DNA of 56,164 nt, taken from positions 1 through 56,164 of the IMG/VR virus record IMGVR_UViG_3300005918_000026. One strand, 5' to 3'. The notes under the pieces are model-generated. The model did no database searches. It was not told where the DNA came from and saw only the letters and a program-made list of their open reading frames with translations. The position numbers were made by a program, and so were the translations under genes. The stretch's first letter is position 1. Each line of letters opens with the position of its first letter. Shown here piece by piece: positions 1 to 9,866 of this stretch. This DNA is from a virus.

Positions 1-2988
1 TATTACACTTTCATCAGCATTAATGTGGTTTATCGTGTTTAGGCTACCACCAATAATAGCGCAATCTGTAGCAGCAGCATTTATAACTTGACTATCCGTT
101 GTTATATTCCCGTGAACATCTAATTTATTTGTTGGTGTTGCTGTTCCAATACCTACATTACCACCAGCAGGATTTAAGGCTAAATCTTGAACACCACCTA
201 ATGGTGTTAAAGCCAAAATAGATGGTATAGCATAACTATCATAATCCATTCTTAATCTATCTGTTGTGCCAGCAGCACCAGCACTTTGAATAGTTCCATC
301 AACGTGTAATGATACTTCTGCACCTACTTTAATACCTAAATTACCACCAATATAATGAGTACCTGTGCCCCATGCTTCAAAATGGTCTGATTTAACTGAA
401 AATATACCAGTGTTATTACCGTGACCATTTGGTCTTAAAAATATACATTTACCGACAGCACCAGAATGAATATATATATTACCAGACGAATTACTAAACG
501 AATTACCAACAGCAGCATATTCTGTTGCTACAAAATAATCTCCTCTAACAACACCATCTACATCTAATTTATATGATGGTGTTTTTCCAATACCAACTTT
601 ACCACTCGTTCCTCCATCACCAACAACACTCATTATTGTATTACCATCAGTCTGGAACTTATGTATACCACCATTAAAAGTATCTTCTATATCATAAAAT
701 TGCGTGTAAGCTCCAGTATATTCAAAATATACATTACCACGTGTGCCAGAAGAGCCATACATTGAAATACCAGCCTTTTCTGTAGTTACTGCGCTATTCA
801 ATTTTAACCACACTTCATCAGTATCACCTATAAGTGTTAAATCTGTACCATCCCAAGTCAACCCGCTTGAACCAGTTAATGTGTTACCAGTACTACCATA
901 ACCAATATATGTTGATGTTAAACCTACACCATATATTTCTCCTTGAACTTCTAAATCACCTTCAATTAATAAATCTTTATATGTGTTTAAATCATAATAA
1001 GTTGTTAACTCACTTGAAGTTCCGATAGCATTTGAGTACTTTTCTATGCCAGCATAACTACCTTCATTTTCAGTACCAGTTCCGCTTTCATATATTGCTG
1101 CCATATCATCAGCACTTATAACAGCATTATGTATTCTTACATCATCAAATGATGTATTTGCATATCCACTTGCCGCATACCTTGTACCTATACCATCATT
1201 ATAACTACCTTCTTGATATGAAAAAGCGCCAGAATTATCTAATACATTATCTACATATAATTTTGCCGTTGTACCATCAAATGTTACAGCTATCCAATAC
1301 CAAATACCACTATTCAAAACCTTATTACCTGTTACAGATTTTGTTACGCCATCCCAACCAACAAGGTATAATTTAGAACTTACTAATTGTATATTTCTTC
1401 TACCACCAGCATTTCCTATCCAATCTTGGTTAGTAGTTGTATTTAACTTAACCCAAGTAGTATAAGTAAATGAAGCATTATCACTAAAACCCCAATTATC
1501 ACCACAATTTATATATTGAGGATATGTATTTAAGTCTAACGCTTCATTTATTTTACCAGCAACACTGTGGTCTTCTGTGTTAGCACCAACTAAAGTACCA
1601 TTATTACTACCATAATTATCTAATACTGTTGTACTAGCTAAATCATCATTCATTAAGTAATGAGATACTAAATAAGTTGAAAGATTTCCACCTTCTGTTC
1701 CTACAATACTATCCACACCGCCAACTAGATATCTACCATTAACACTTAAATCACTACCATCCCAAGTCAATTCTGTTGAACCTGTTAATAGATTAGAAGT
1801 ATTACCATATCCAATATAAGTATCGGTTAATGTTGTACCTGTTAATATATCATCAACTTGTAATGTACTATCAACCAATCTACCATTAGTAGTAGCAACA
1901 GGAATATAAGTATCAGTTAAGTTAGCACCATCATTAAGTATTACACCTTTTCTATAATTGGTAGAACCATATTGAAGTTCAATATGCCTTATACCCATGT
2001 AACTACCATTTCCCCAATCATTTTCAAATTTGAAAGCATAAAATTGATATGCTGTTGAGTTTGAAAATGTTATGTATTTCGGGTCAACTTGGTCTAAAGC
2101 AATATGTTCTTCCATTTGACCAGCTGCAATATAAACCCAAGTTCCATCATTAACATAAACTTGGTCATCATAATCTGCTTGTGTATTTGAACCCCAAATA
2201 GTAAAATCTTTTACACCAGCATTTGTAGTACCACCGAGTGAATGTGAATTTTCATAATATATTCTATTTGCTAATACAGGAGTATTATATTTAATATGAA
2301 ATCTTTGATTTATTGGAGAACCATTCGCACTATACCAAGCTCGATTAACTGGTGTACCAGTTAAGATTTGTGCTGGATTTGTTGCTCTATACGACCAATA
2401 CTGTGTACTAAATTTTGTTGTTGCAATAGTATATAAACTTGAAAATGTTGGTGGATAAAATGGTGTATAAACTGCCGCACTTGGTGTAGTAATACCAACA
2501 TAATAATCATCACTCATAAATTCAACAACACCAGTTTCACTATCAGTATTCAAATCTCCACTATTAAATTGTAATGGTGCTTCATCAGTTGTTCCAGCTG
2601 GAAGTATTAATCTACCAGTCATTGTATCACCAGTTATATGGACAAAATTGCCGTGGACAAAAGGAGATGCTGCAAAAATGTTTTCAATGTTAGTATTTCC
2701 AGAATATATTGTCCCCCCAGAGAGACTTGCGGCATATAATGTATTAAACGTAGAATTCCCTGTTACCACAAAATCCCCATTAACGGTTCCACCTGTCAGA
2801 CCTAAGAATGAATTAGAACCAATTTCAAATACATTAGTACCATCAAAAGAATATAATTTTCTATCTGAGGTATTTAGAGCAAGTTCACCCTGTATGATAT
2901 AGTTTAATTCTGTACCAGTAGTTCCCGTAGGTGCCTTATTAGGCACAGCAGTCCTCTTTGGCAAAAGTCTTACATTTCTTGTAGCCAT
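1..2988 (-). CDS. Large tail fibre / adhesin protein, C-terminus beyond window
   Basis: The minus-strand frame is open from an ATG at 2988 to base 1, giving 996 residues with no stop, so the 3' end lies outside the window. Domains in order: a short N-terminal segment; a fibre repeat with the GDTMTG motif near residue 120; a discoidin-like (F5/8 type C, galactose-binding) domain at about 150-345; a LamG/concanavalin-like domain at about 430-620; then phage-fibre segments with VGIGKTPSYKLDV and VGIGTATPTNKLDV motifs. The last motif often precedes an intramolecular chaperone (peptidase S74) in phage fibres, so such a domain may follow off the edge; that is inference. It is probably a distal fibre or adhesin that binds surface sugar. 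The discoidin-like domain is a paralogue of two in the fibre at 5999-9853. A late promoter motif lies at 3059-3067. Confidence 0.8.
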   Translation of the reverse strand, partial: MATRNVRLLPKRTAVPNKAPTGTTGTELNYIIQGELALNTSDRKLYSFDGTNVFEIGSNSFLGLTGGTVNGDFVVTGNSTFNTLYAASLSGGTIYSGNTNIENIFAASPFVHGNFVHITGDTMTGRLILPAGTTDEAPLQFNSGDLNTDSETGVVEFMSDDYYVGITTPSAAVYTPFYPPTFSSLYTIATTKFSTQYWSYRATNPAQILTGTPVNRAWYSANGSPINQRFHIKYNTPVLANRIYYENSHSLGGTTNAGVKDFTIWGSNTQADYDDQVYVNDGTWVYIAAGQMEEHIALDQVDPKYITFSNSTAYQFYAFKFENDWGNGSYMGIRHIELQYGSTNYRKGVILNDGANLTDTYIPVATTNGRLVDSTLQVDDILTGTTLTDTYIGYGNTSNLLTGSTELTWDGSDLSVNGRYLVGGVDSIVGTEGGNLSTYLVSHYLMNDDLASTTVLDNYGSNNGTLVGANTEDHSVAGKINEALDLNTYPQYINCGDNWGFSDNASFTYTTWVKLNTTTNQDWIGNAGGRRNIQLVSSKLYLVGWDGVTKSVTGNKVLNSGIWYWIAVTFDGTTAKLYVDNVLDNSGAFSYQEGSYNDGIGTRYAASGYANTSFDDVRIHNAVISADDMAAIYESGTGTENEGSYAGIEKYSNAIGTSSELTTYYDLNTYKDLLIEGDLEVQGEIYGVGLTSTYIGYGSTGNTLTGSSGLTWDGTDLTLIGDTDEVWLKLNSAVTTEKAGISMYGSSGTRGNVYFEYTGAYTQFYDIEDTFNGGIHKFQTDGNTIMSVVGDGGTSGKVGIGKTPSYKLDVDGVVRGDYFVATEYAAVGNSFSNSSGNIYIHSGAVGKCIFLRPNGHGNNTGIFSVKSDHFEAWGTGTHYIGGNLGIKVGAEVSLHVDGTIQSAGAAGTTDRLRMDYDSYAIPSILALTPLGGVQDLALNPAGGNVGIGTATPTNKLDVHGNITTDSQVINAAATDCAIIGGSLNTINHINADESVI

Positions 2989-3058
2989 ATTTCGAAATTA
3001 TCTAATTTCTATTTCAACAGCCTATAGAGGCCTAAATTTCAAAAACTATATAGTTTTC

Positions 3059-3067
3059 TATAAATAG
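3059..3067 (-). promoter_or_regulatory. Putative late promoter for the partial fibre gene
   Basis: On the minus strand this reads CTATTTATA, about 70 bases upstream of the ATG at 2988. It is the minus-strand member of a divergent pair with the motif at 3113-3122. Confidence 0.55.
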
Positions 3068-3112
3068 CTTAAAAATTTATACTGAAAAAGATTTAATAAT
3101 TTTTTTTCTCCC

Positions 3113-3122
3113 CTATTTATAA
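3113..3122 (+). promoter_or_regulatory. Putative late promoter for the tail tube gene
   Basis: CTATTTATAA on the plus strand, 21 bases before the ATG of the tail tube gene. It matches the motif found before most virion genes here. Confidence 0.6.
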
Positions 3123-3143
3123 TAAAATTAAAACTATATTGAT

Positions 3144-3632
3144 ATGGCAGATATGTTTAGACCAGTTCCTGTAGAACAGGAACCCAAACGAAAAAACAGG
3201 TTCACACTTGAATTCCCAACAGAATTGGGTATCGATTCTTATTTGGTGCAAACATCTGGTAAGCCGAAAATTGAGATTAACAATGTAGAAATCCAATACA
3301 TGAACACAAGCACATTTGTTGCAGGTCGTTATAAGTGGGGTACGCTTGATATTGAATTTATCGACGTAATAGGCCCTTCTACGACTCAAAAGGTTATGGA
3401 ATGGGTTAGACTACATGCTGAATCTGCAACTGGACGCATGGGTTATGCTATTGGATACAAGAAAAATCTTGTACTAAAAGCTCTTGACCCTGTTGGAATA
3501 GAAGTAGAGAAGTGGACGATGGTTGGTTGTTTCATCACGAATGCTGAATTCGATGACTATGACTATGGTGCAGACGACTTAAGTAAAGTTAAAATCACTA
3601 TCCAGCCAGACAGATGCTTGTTAGCAGCGTAA
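3144..3632 (+). CDS. gp19: Tail tube protein, T4 gp19-like
   Basis: A 162-residue protein, essentially the length of T4 gp19 (163). It begins MADMFRPVPVEQE, has the family's KRKNRFTLEFP opening and a mid-region with RYKWGTLDIEF, TQKVMEWVRLH and DPVGIEVEKWTMVGCFI. It ends in the ITIQPDRCLL strand typical of tube subunits. Such subunits stack as hexameric rings to form the inner tube of a contractile tail. It lies on the plus strand among minus-strand fibre genes, about 9.5 kb from the sheath gene, although gp18 and gp19 are adjacent in T4. Its stop is only 9 bases from the stop of the convergent gene at 3642. Confidence 0.85.
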   Translation: MADMFRPVPVEQEPKRKNRFTLEFPTELGIDSYLVQTSGKPKIEINNVEIQYMNTSTFVAGRYKWGTLDIEFIDVIGPSTTQKVMEWVRLHAESATGRMGYAIGYKKNLVLKALDPVGIEVEKWTMVGCFITNAEFDDYDYGADDLSKVKITIQPDRCLLAA

Positions 3633-3641
3633 GCTTAACAG

Positions 3642-3950
3642 TTATAAACCAACATAGACAGTCATATTGGCTTCGCTGTCTGGTACCACAATATATACAT
3701 TAGACATATACAAAAGGTCTGTAACTTCATTTTTTACATATAATTGATAATCTCCGTAAGTGGAGGCTGACCAAGAAAATGCAAATGCGGCTCTTTCCGC
3801 ATTTGTTAACGTTTCGCTTATTGTTAATCCTGTATATAGAGAGCCATCTTTAAACATTTGAGCATCGAAAGTTGCAGCCGATACTGGGTTGTTTAAATAA
3901 TCAAAAGATAAAACATTTTCATATATTGTGCGTCCTGTTGTTATTTTCAT
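3642..3950 (-). CDS. Small hypothetical, probably virion-associated
   Basis: A 102-residue protein with no family I recognise. It is rich in Thr, Ser, Tyr and Ala with alternating hydrophobics, which suggests a beta-sandwich. There is no signal peptide or membrane segment. It follows three LamG-like genes on the same strand and has its own late promoter motif 10 bases before the ATG, so a role as a small tail or fibre accessory is likely. Its fold pattern resembles the small beta proteins encoded at 9938 and 10329, but I cannot show homology. Confidence 0.6.
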   Translation of the reverse strand: MKITTGRTIYENVLSFDYLNNPVSAATFDAQMFKDGSLYTGLTISETLTNAERAAFAFSWSASTYGDYQLYVKNEVTDLLYMSNVYIVVPDSEANMTVYVGL

Positions 3951-3960
3951 GACTTTTTGT

Positions 3961-3969
3961 TATAAATAG
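3961..3969 (-). promoter_or_regulatory. Putative late promoter before the 102-residue gene
   Basis: Minus-strand CTATTTATA, 10 bases upstream of the ATG at 3950. A second copy in the opposite sense (TATTTATA at 3971-3978) adjoins it, making a small palindrome. Confidence 0.5.
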
Positions 3970-3973
3970 TTAT

Positions 3974-4612
3974 TTATATAAATTTATTTTTCATTGCATT
4001 GAAATTTTGTGTAACTTCTGGCTGCAATAATTCTTTATTATAGATTTTTATGTTCGCTAAATTACCATGTAGACGATAAAAAGTTACACTACTATACCTC
4101 CCCAAATAAAAAGCCGAATTCCAACTATTAGTTCCAATATATTGACTATCATACACACCATTAATATATGTTTTTGATAGTAACCCAGCCGAATTATACG
4201 TATATGTATAATATGTCCATATATTATCTGGTATAACACCAGTTGTAAAATAATTACCAGCAAATTGTTGTAACACATAACCACTAGTTGAAATTAGAAT
4301 CCTACGCAAACCAGAATAACCCATAAATGCTCTATAATTACCCGTATTAATTAAATACATCCAACCACATATTGAAAAATCTGTCGATGTTAAATTTAAA
4401 CTAGGTACAATACCATAATCATCATCAAAAGGACCTCTAAAATATAAACTCCCACCATTGGACGAATCAAATGCTGGACTATTAATTAGTGTAGCGTAAT
4501 TACTATCAACTAAATTAGTCCATGTATCACCACTTTTCGGATAAGATTTTTTGTTAGCTGCATCTAAATACAACACCAAATCATCTGTTACTATTTTTGG
4601 GCCTATTTTCAT
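3974..4612 (-). CDS. LamG/concanavalin A-like virion protein, copy 3
   Basis: A 212-residue single-domain protein. The N-terminus has DLVLYLDAANKKSYPKSG followed by TWTNLVDS, the middle has SICGWMYLINTG, and the C-terminus has NIKIYNKELLQPEVTQNFNA. These are hallmarks of the LamG-like jelly-roll proteins common in environmental T4-like phages, thought to bind polysaccharide. It is the third of three tandem paralogues; its ATG overlaps the end of the upstream copy by four bases, so they are cotranscribed. It diverges most in the central loops while both ends are conserved. I infer surface exposure on the tail or capsid. Confidence 0.75.
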   Translation of the reverse strand: MKIGPKIVTDDLVLYLDAANKKSYPKSGDTWTNLVDSNYATLINSPAFDSSNGGSLYFRGPFDDDYGIVPSLNLTSTDFSICGWMYLINTGNYRAFMGYSGLRRILISTSGYVLQQFAGNYFTTGVIPDNIWTYYTYTYNSAGLLSKTYINGVYDSQYIGTNSWNSAFYLGRYSSVTFYRLHGNLANIKIYNKELLQPEVTQNFNAMKNKFI

Positions 4613-5301
4613 AATCCAAACCTTCCTCTAACAGCATTAAAATTTTGTGTTACTTCTGGTTGTAATAATTCTTTTTGGTGAACCATTATGTATGCTATTT
4701 TACATTCTAATTCAACAGTACTTCTACTAGCTATACTAAAATCTTGCCTAGTTCCTTGCGTATCTAAATTGCCCTGTGTAAAACCTGTAACAGAATCTAC
4801 AAATGAACCATTCCTATAAATTGATATAGAATTAGTACCATTAAAAGTTCCCACATCCATATACCAAATATTTGCTGTTGGAAAATCCCACGACAAACCC
4901 AATCTATTACCCGCATCTATATCGCTAGATACTGTGAAACCCCAATTAGCAGAACCACTTTGACCCAGAGATATGCCATTGTACGGACTTGTTGTTTTTC
5001 TTTCAAAAATACCGCCTCTTAAAGTTGAATTGCCTGGGAGTTGATATATAATTGTAACACTAAAAGGTCCTGTAGGTGGAATAACATGAGTCGGAACTTC
5101 TGCTTTATCATCTACACCGCTAAAATAAAAATAACCACCATCGCCAGTATTAAAAACTGGACTATCTATTAAATTTGCATCATTCCTATTTCCGCTCAAA
5201 TCTTTCCAAACATCACCTGTTCTTGGATATGACTTTTTATTTGCAGCATCCAAATATAATGTTAATTCATCTCTTATAATATATGGTCCTCTTACTATCA
5301 T
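4609..5301 (-). CDS. LamG/concanavalin A-like virion protein, copy 2
   Basis: A 230-residue paralogue of its two neighbours, with ELTLYLDAANKKSYPRTG near the N-terminus, a DLSGNRNDANLIDSP strand-loop, and a C-terminus ending KELLQPEVTQNFNAVRGRFGL. There is one jelly-roll domain and no signal peptide. It overlaps both neighbours by four bases, consistent with translational coupling. The probable role is a lectin-like surface protein on the virion; the ligand is unknown. Confidence 0.75.
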   Translation of the reverse strand: MIVRGPYIIRDELTLYLDAANKKSYPRTGDVWKDLSGNRNDANLIDSPVFNTGDGGYFYFSGVDDKAEVPTHVIPPTGPFSVTIIYQLPGNSTLRGGIFERKTTSPYNGISLGQSGSANWGFTVSSDIDAGNRLGLSWDFPTANIWYMDVGTFNGTNSISIYRNGSFVDSVTGFTQGNLDTQGTRQDFSIASRSTVELECKIAYIMVHQKELLQPEVTQNFNAVRGRFGL

Positions 5302-5999
5302 AATCCAAATCTCCTTCTTAAAACATTAAAATTTTGTATAACTTCTGGTTGTGATAAACTTCTGTTATACATTTGTGTTATGGCATTTTTACCATAAAAT
5401 TGATACAAGTTTCTATTTATATCCCTACCTATTCCTGTTAACAATGTAGTTGAATTGATTGCGCCAGATGGGATAGAACCCATTTGATTACATGATACAA
5501 TATTGCCATTTTTATAAAGTGCTAAAACACCTGTATTTTCATCATATGTTGCAACAATATAATACCAATTGCCGACTGCAACTTCACTAGAGATTGACCG
5601 TAAATTAGTGAATGATGCTGCGGCTGTTTTTACATAAAAATCTAATTGTCCACTATTAGCATGATTTGTTAAGTAATATGAATAAGCAGACGCACTCCAA
5701 CGAGCCATAATTGTATTATATCCTAATAAAGAATCCCAATTAACCCAAACACAAATTGACATTGATGTTGGGTTTAACGATGTATTGTTTCCGAATGACA
5801 CATAATCTCCATCTTGTGAAAATTGCATAACACCACTATTTATAGCCTCAAAGTCAATATTTACCATCGCCCCATCGTTTCTATGCCCACTCATGTCAGT
5901 CCACACCGCTCCGCTACCTGGATAAGACTTTTTATTTGCCGAGTCTATATATAACACCAGACCATCTGTTACCATTCTATACCTTGAAAATACTGCCAT
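5298..5999 (-). CDS. LamG/concanavalin A-like virion protein, copy 1
   Basis: A 233-residue first copy of the LamG-like triplet, with GLVLYIDSANKKSYPGSG, VWTDMSGHRNDGAM, SICVWVNWDSLLGYNTIMAR and a terminal SLSQPEVIQNFNVLRRRFGL. The start codon overlaps the stop of the long fibre gene by one base (TAATG), so it is the second cistron of the fibre operon starting at 9853. It is the closest of the three to a complete LamG consensus. The inferred function is carbohydrate binding on the tail. Confidence 0.75.
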   Translation of the reverse strand: MAVFSRYRMVTDGLVLYIDSANKKSYPGSGAVWTDMSGHRNDGAMVNIDFEAINSGVMQFSQDGDYVSFGNNTSLNPTSMSICVWVNWDSLLGYNTIMARWSASAYSYYLTNHANSGQLDFYVKTAAASFTNLRSISSEVAVGNWYYIVATYDENTGVLALYKNGNIVSCNQMGSIPSGAINSTTLLTGIGRDINRNLYQFYGKNAITQMYNRSLSQPEVIQNFNVLRRRFGL

Positions 6000-8900
6000 T
6001 ATAATAACCTCGCTCCTAGTTTAAAATCCCAAGTACCACTTACGATATCTGTTAATAATCTCACATTACCACCAGAGATATCCATACTAAATGTTACTCC
6101 AGTTGTTGAACCACCTAAATCAGATGTGCTTGATTCGGTATATTCTACATTTGTACCATCCCAAACTGACATAATAGTACCAGCCCTAAGCGTTGTTCCA
6201 CTCTGAACAAAGTAATCAAAATATCCAGCTGTTGCTGTGGTTGAACTAAATGAATATAATAAAATTCCTGTATCTGCTGTTAAACTATATGATTCTGATG
6301 AATTCAATATTGAATAACCGTCAGAATGAACACCAAATATTGGTAAACCAGAAATATCATTTATTGATAATAATTCACCATCTAAATCATCAGTTACACT
6401 AAATAATTGTCCATTAGTCCCATATAAATTTAATACAGATGAACCAGAGGTGTTTGTTGTTATATCTAAAGATTTTTCTATTGATGCGCCTCCTGTTACT
6501 GTTAGGCCACTATAAATATAAGTTTCAGCCGATGTTGCCCTAAGAGCTTCAACTCCGTTTGCTATTAGAGAAACTTCTAAAGGATTTCCCCCAATGCCAG
6601 TATTCATAAACGACCTATCTGGAATTATATTTGGATTTACAAAAGATGACTGTTCATTTAATATAGCCCAATAAGATGCAGATGCATATTGAAAAGCTGT
6701 GTCTAAAAAAGAAAATTGTTTATCATTTCCCGTACCAACATTAAATTGACTAGCAGACACATCTGAAATAAAAGTACCACCTGTAAAAGTAATTAAAGTT
6801 CCAAGACTAAGATTACCAGTCATTGTATCACCAGTGATATTTACATATCTAGCATCTCCTATTGTTTCTGTTATAATATCAGCAACCTGTAACGAACTAT
6901 CAATTAATCTACCATTAGTTGTTGCAACGGGAATATAACTATCAGTTAGGTTTGAACCATCAGATAATATAATTCCTTTTCTAGGATTACCACCCAAAGC
7001 GCCAGTTTGTAACTCAATGTGTCGTATTGACATATAAATTTCCGATGCATCCGCCCAATTATCAGCAATTTTAAACGCATAATATTGATATGCAGTAGTA
7101 TTGGTAACATATACAAATTTAGGGTCAGCTATATCTGAACCTGAGTGTTTTTCAAATTGATTAACATCACAAGTCAATTCAACCCAAGTGCCATCATTAG
7201 CATAAGTTAAATCAGTGAAATCGCCAGCAGTATTAGAACCCCACAGAGTAAAATTCTTAACACCTGTATCAGTGAACCCACCAGATGAATGTCCATTCTC
7301 ATAATAAATCCTTGTAATTGCCTTACTAGAGCCTAAATCAATGTGCAATCTTTGGTTTGTGTTTGTTCCATTAACACTAATCCAACTAATATATTTCCAA
7401 TTTCCCGTTAATGGTAACGTTGGGTCAGTTGCAAACCAAGGTGAATATGTTGTACTAAACGTAGTTGTTGCCTTTACATAACTAGTAGTTTGTGTTGGTG
7501 GATACTCTCCATTATAATCAGCAACCCTAATTGTACCATAATAATCGTCATCAACAAATTCAATTGCTCCTTGCTCTTTGGTTGTTAATAAAACGCCAGA
7601 TACAAATTTCAGTGGTGCAACTGTAGTTGAACCAGAAGTTAAGGTAAGATTACCAGTCATTGTATCACCAGTGATATTTACATACCTAGCATCAAGTTCT
7701 TCGCCTCTATAATCAAACGATGTTGCACTTAACGCTGTGGTTGTATCAAATCTATATAAACTATCATTCCAATAAGCAAAACCATTCACTATTGGCGAAT
7801 TCTCTCTTGTTGCCACAGCCTGTGTATCACCCGATACACCAACTCTAAAATCATCGGTGGATTCATTAAATAAAAATAAATAATTTTGCCATCCACCTCT
7901 ATCTATTTCAATGCCCGCTGTACCTTTAGTAACGCCAGAAATATCAGTTCTACCAGAAAGATAATTAAGTGTTAATAAATTATCAGATATTAATACATTT
8001 TCGGTTGTTGCACTGATAACAGGACCACTAACTATTAAACTGCCAGAAATTCTTGCATCACCGTCAATTTCTAAATTTCCCGTCATTGTGTCACCAGTAA
8101 CATTTACATATCTAGCGTCACCAATAGTTGGTGTTATTATATCAGCAACCTGTAACGAACTATCAATTAATCTACCGTTAGTAGTTGCTACTGGTATGTA
8201 ATCTTCTGTTAAATTAGTTCCGTCATTTAATATAATACCTTTTCTTGGACTAGAGCCACCTGATTGCAACCCTACTCTTCTTAAACCTATGGCCATACCG
8301 CTCCCATAGTTAGCTGCACATTTAAACGCATAATATTTATATGCAACTGTATTAGTAACATAAATATATTTAGGGTCAGCTTGATTCGCGTCAACATGTC
8401 GCGTCATTACAGAAACATCGGTAGTTAATTGAACCCATGTACCGTCATTATTATAAACTAAATCATCAAAGTCTGACTGAGTATTAGAGCCCCATAATGT
8501 AAAATTTTGCACACCAGCATCAGTTAAAGAACCATCCTGGTGTAAATTTTCATAATAAACTTTTGTTATTACCTGAGCAATATGTAAATTAATATGTAAA
8601 CGTTGATTTGCTGTTGCGCCTACAGAAACCCACGCATTCCAATTTGCAGCGCCTATTAAACTTGTACTTGGATTGGCAACATATGGTGCTTCATATTGAA
8701 CCGTCTCACTTGTTGCTTTTATGTATGTAGAAGTATACGCTGGTGGATTTTGACTTACGTAAGGGTCTAAACCAATATTTGCATAATAATCATCGGTTAA
8801 ATATTCTATAGCGCCAGAAATTTCCGTGGTTAATAATGGACCACTTTGAAATTGTAATGGAGCAGTTATTGTTGTTCCAGGTGTTAATATAAGACTACCC

Positions 8901-9853
8901 GTCATTGTGTCACCGCTTACATTAACATAAACATCATTTACATCAACAAACATCAAACTATCACCAGATAATTTTAAAAAATCACCCGTAGAACCCGCTG
9001 TTGTAGGAAATGTATAAGCATTATTAAATTTAATTTGACCATCTATAACAGCAAACCTTGTTGGTGTACTTGTTTCACCATTTGCAGCCGTTTTTAATTC
9101 GAAAGTTACACCATGACCAGTAGATGACCAATTTTCACTAGCTTTAACTTTAATATTAACACCTAAGGAATCAAAGTTGGCACTAGGGTTACCATCTGAA
9201 CCTCTAAATTGAATGGTACCTATACCATTATTAATTAATAGCCCACTATTACCACTTAGTCTTTTTGTAAACCTAAATTGTGGTGTACTAGTATTATATG
9301 TTAACAAAGAAGCATATGGTACACTAGAACCAGAATAAGTTGTAGTGCAAAATGCTGCGTTGGCACCAAAATCTAAACCATCATAATTTATACTGTATGG
9401 TCCAGCTGGAAATACCGTAGAACCTGATGAACCGTTGCTCATAATTAAATCACCCGTCATTGTATCACCAGTAACATTAACATATCTAGCATTATTTTGA
9501 GCTATTGTTTGGTGAATATCAGTATTTCCAGTATGCGTATTAAATATAGAATCTAGTGTAAAAGCTGATAAATTAACAAAGTAAGCTGATAAACCATCTG
9601 TTCTATCAAAATATAATATTGATGAATTTAATGTAGCAGCCGTTGTATAAAAATTATCACTAGAAATACCGCTTAAGTTTGAACCATCTCCATAAAATGT
9701 TGTTGCTGATATTACTGTTCCATATATTGTCTCTGCACTTAATACTGTTGTGTAAATTGTGTTTGCAGTAACCCCAGCAAGAAAATCAGTTTCACCATAA
9801 ACAGTTCCACCTGAAAATGTATCGCTTGGTATTGGCTTAATATAAGTTCCCAT
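5999..9853 (-). CDS. Long multi-domain tail fibre with GDTMTG repeats
   Basis: A 1284-residue phage fibre. The N-terminal part has T/S/G-rich repeats (ETIYGTVISATTFYGDG). Five YVNxxGDTMTG repeats start near residue 125, and the motif is widespread in phage tail fibres. Two discoidin-like (F5/8 type C, galactose-binding) domains lie at about 340-533 and 760-956, with FTLWGSNT and KYYAFK/QYYAFK landmarks. Each is followed by a near-identical linker ending ATTNGRLIDSSLQVADII. The C-terminal region of about 250 residues is beta-rich and may be the receptor-binding tip. It is the first gene of a five-gene minus-strand unit. The repeated modules suggest growth by internal duplication. Confidence 0.85.
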   Translation of the reverse strand: MGTYIKPIPSDTFSGGTVYGETDFLAGVTANTIYTTVLSAETIYGTVISATTFYGDGSNLSGISSDNFYTTAATLNSSILYFDRTDGLSAYFVNLSAFTLDSIFNTHTGNTDIHQTIAQNNARYVNVTGDTMTGDLIMSNGSSGSTVFPAGPYSINYDGLDFGANAAFCTTTYSGSSVPYASLLTYNTSTPQFRFTKRLSGNSGLLINNGIGTIQFRGSDGNPSANFDSLGVNIKVKASENWSSTGHGVTFELKTAANGETSTPTRFAVIDGQIKFNNAYTFPTTAGSTGDFLKLSGDSLMFVDVNDVYVNVSGDTMTGSLILTPGTTITAPLQFQSGPLLTTEISGAIEYLTDDYYANIGLDPYVSQNPPAYTSTYIKATSETVQYEAPYVANPSTSLIGAANWNAWVSVGATANQRLHINLHIAQVITKVYYENLHQDGSLTDAGVQNFTLWGSNTQSDFDDLVYNNDGTWVQLTTDVSVMTRHVDANQADPKYIYVTNTVAYKYYAFKCAANYGSGMAIGLRRVGLQSGGSSPRKGIILNDGTNLTEDYIPVATTNGRLIDSSLQVADIITPTIGDARYVNVTGDTMTGNLEIDGDARISGSLIVSGPVISATTENVLISDNLLTLNYLSGRTDISGVTKGTAGIEIDRGGWQNYLFLFNESTDDFRVGVSGDTQAVATRENSPIVNGFAYWNDSLYRFDTTTALSATSFDYRGEELDARYVNITGDTMTGNLTLTSGSTTVAPLKFVSGVLLTTKEQGAIEFVDDDYYGTIRVADYNGEYPPTQTTSYVKATTTFSTTYSPWFATDPTLPLTGNWKYISWISVNGTNTNQRLHIDLGSSKAITRIYYENGHSSGGFTDTGVKNFTLWGSNTAGDFTDLTYANDGTWVELTCDVNQFEKHSGSDIADPKFVYVTNTTAYQYYAFKIADNWADASEIYMSIRHIELQTGALGGNPRKGIILSDGSNLTDSYIPVATTNGRLIDSSLQVADIITETIGDARYVNITGDTMTGNLSLGTLITFTGGTFISDVSASQFNVGTGNDKQFSFLDTAFQYASASYWAILNEQSSFVNPNIIPDRSFMNTGIGGNPLEVSLIANGVEALRATSAETYIYSGLTVTGGASIEKSLDITTNTSGSSVLNLYGTNGQLFSVTDDLDGELLSINDISGLPIFGVHSDGYSILNSSESYSLTADTGILLYSFSSTTATAGYFDYFVQSGTTLRAGTIMSVWDGTNVEYTESSTSDLGGSTTGVTFSMDISGGNVRLLTDIVSGTWDFKLGARLL
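6876..6913. repeat. 38-base direct repeat inside the fibre gene, copy A
   Basis: This 38-base stretch is identical to 8139-8176. It encodes the linker after a discoidin-like domain, and a diverged third version lies near 1860 in the other fibre gene. Confidence 0.85.
8139..8176. repeat. 38-base direct repeat inside the fibre gene, copy B
   Basis: Identical to 6876-6913, in the same orientation and frame. The pair could mediate homologous recombination that deletes or duplicates one sugar-binding-like module. Confidence 0.85.
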
Positions 9854-9866
9854 GTAATTGTTTTTT

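Noticed and set aside
834-2902. Several plus-strand open frames in the left fibre region
   Set aside because: They are antisense to the long fibre frame, are Leu/His/Tyr-biased, and have no domains or starts. They are complement shadows of the minus-strand fibre.
3059-3121. Canonical T4 late promoter orientation (TATAAATA sense)
   Set aside because: In that orientation the two motifs here would point towards each other instead of outward to their genes. The reverse form fits both genes without conflict.
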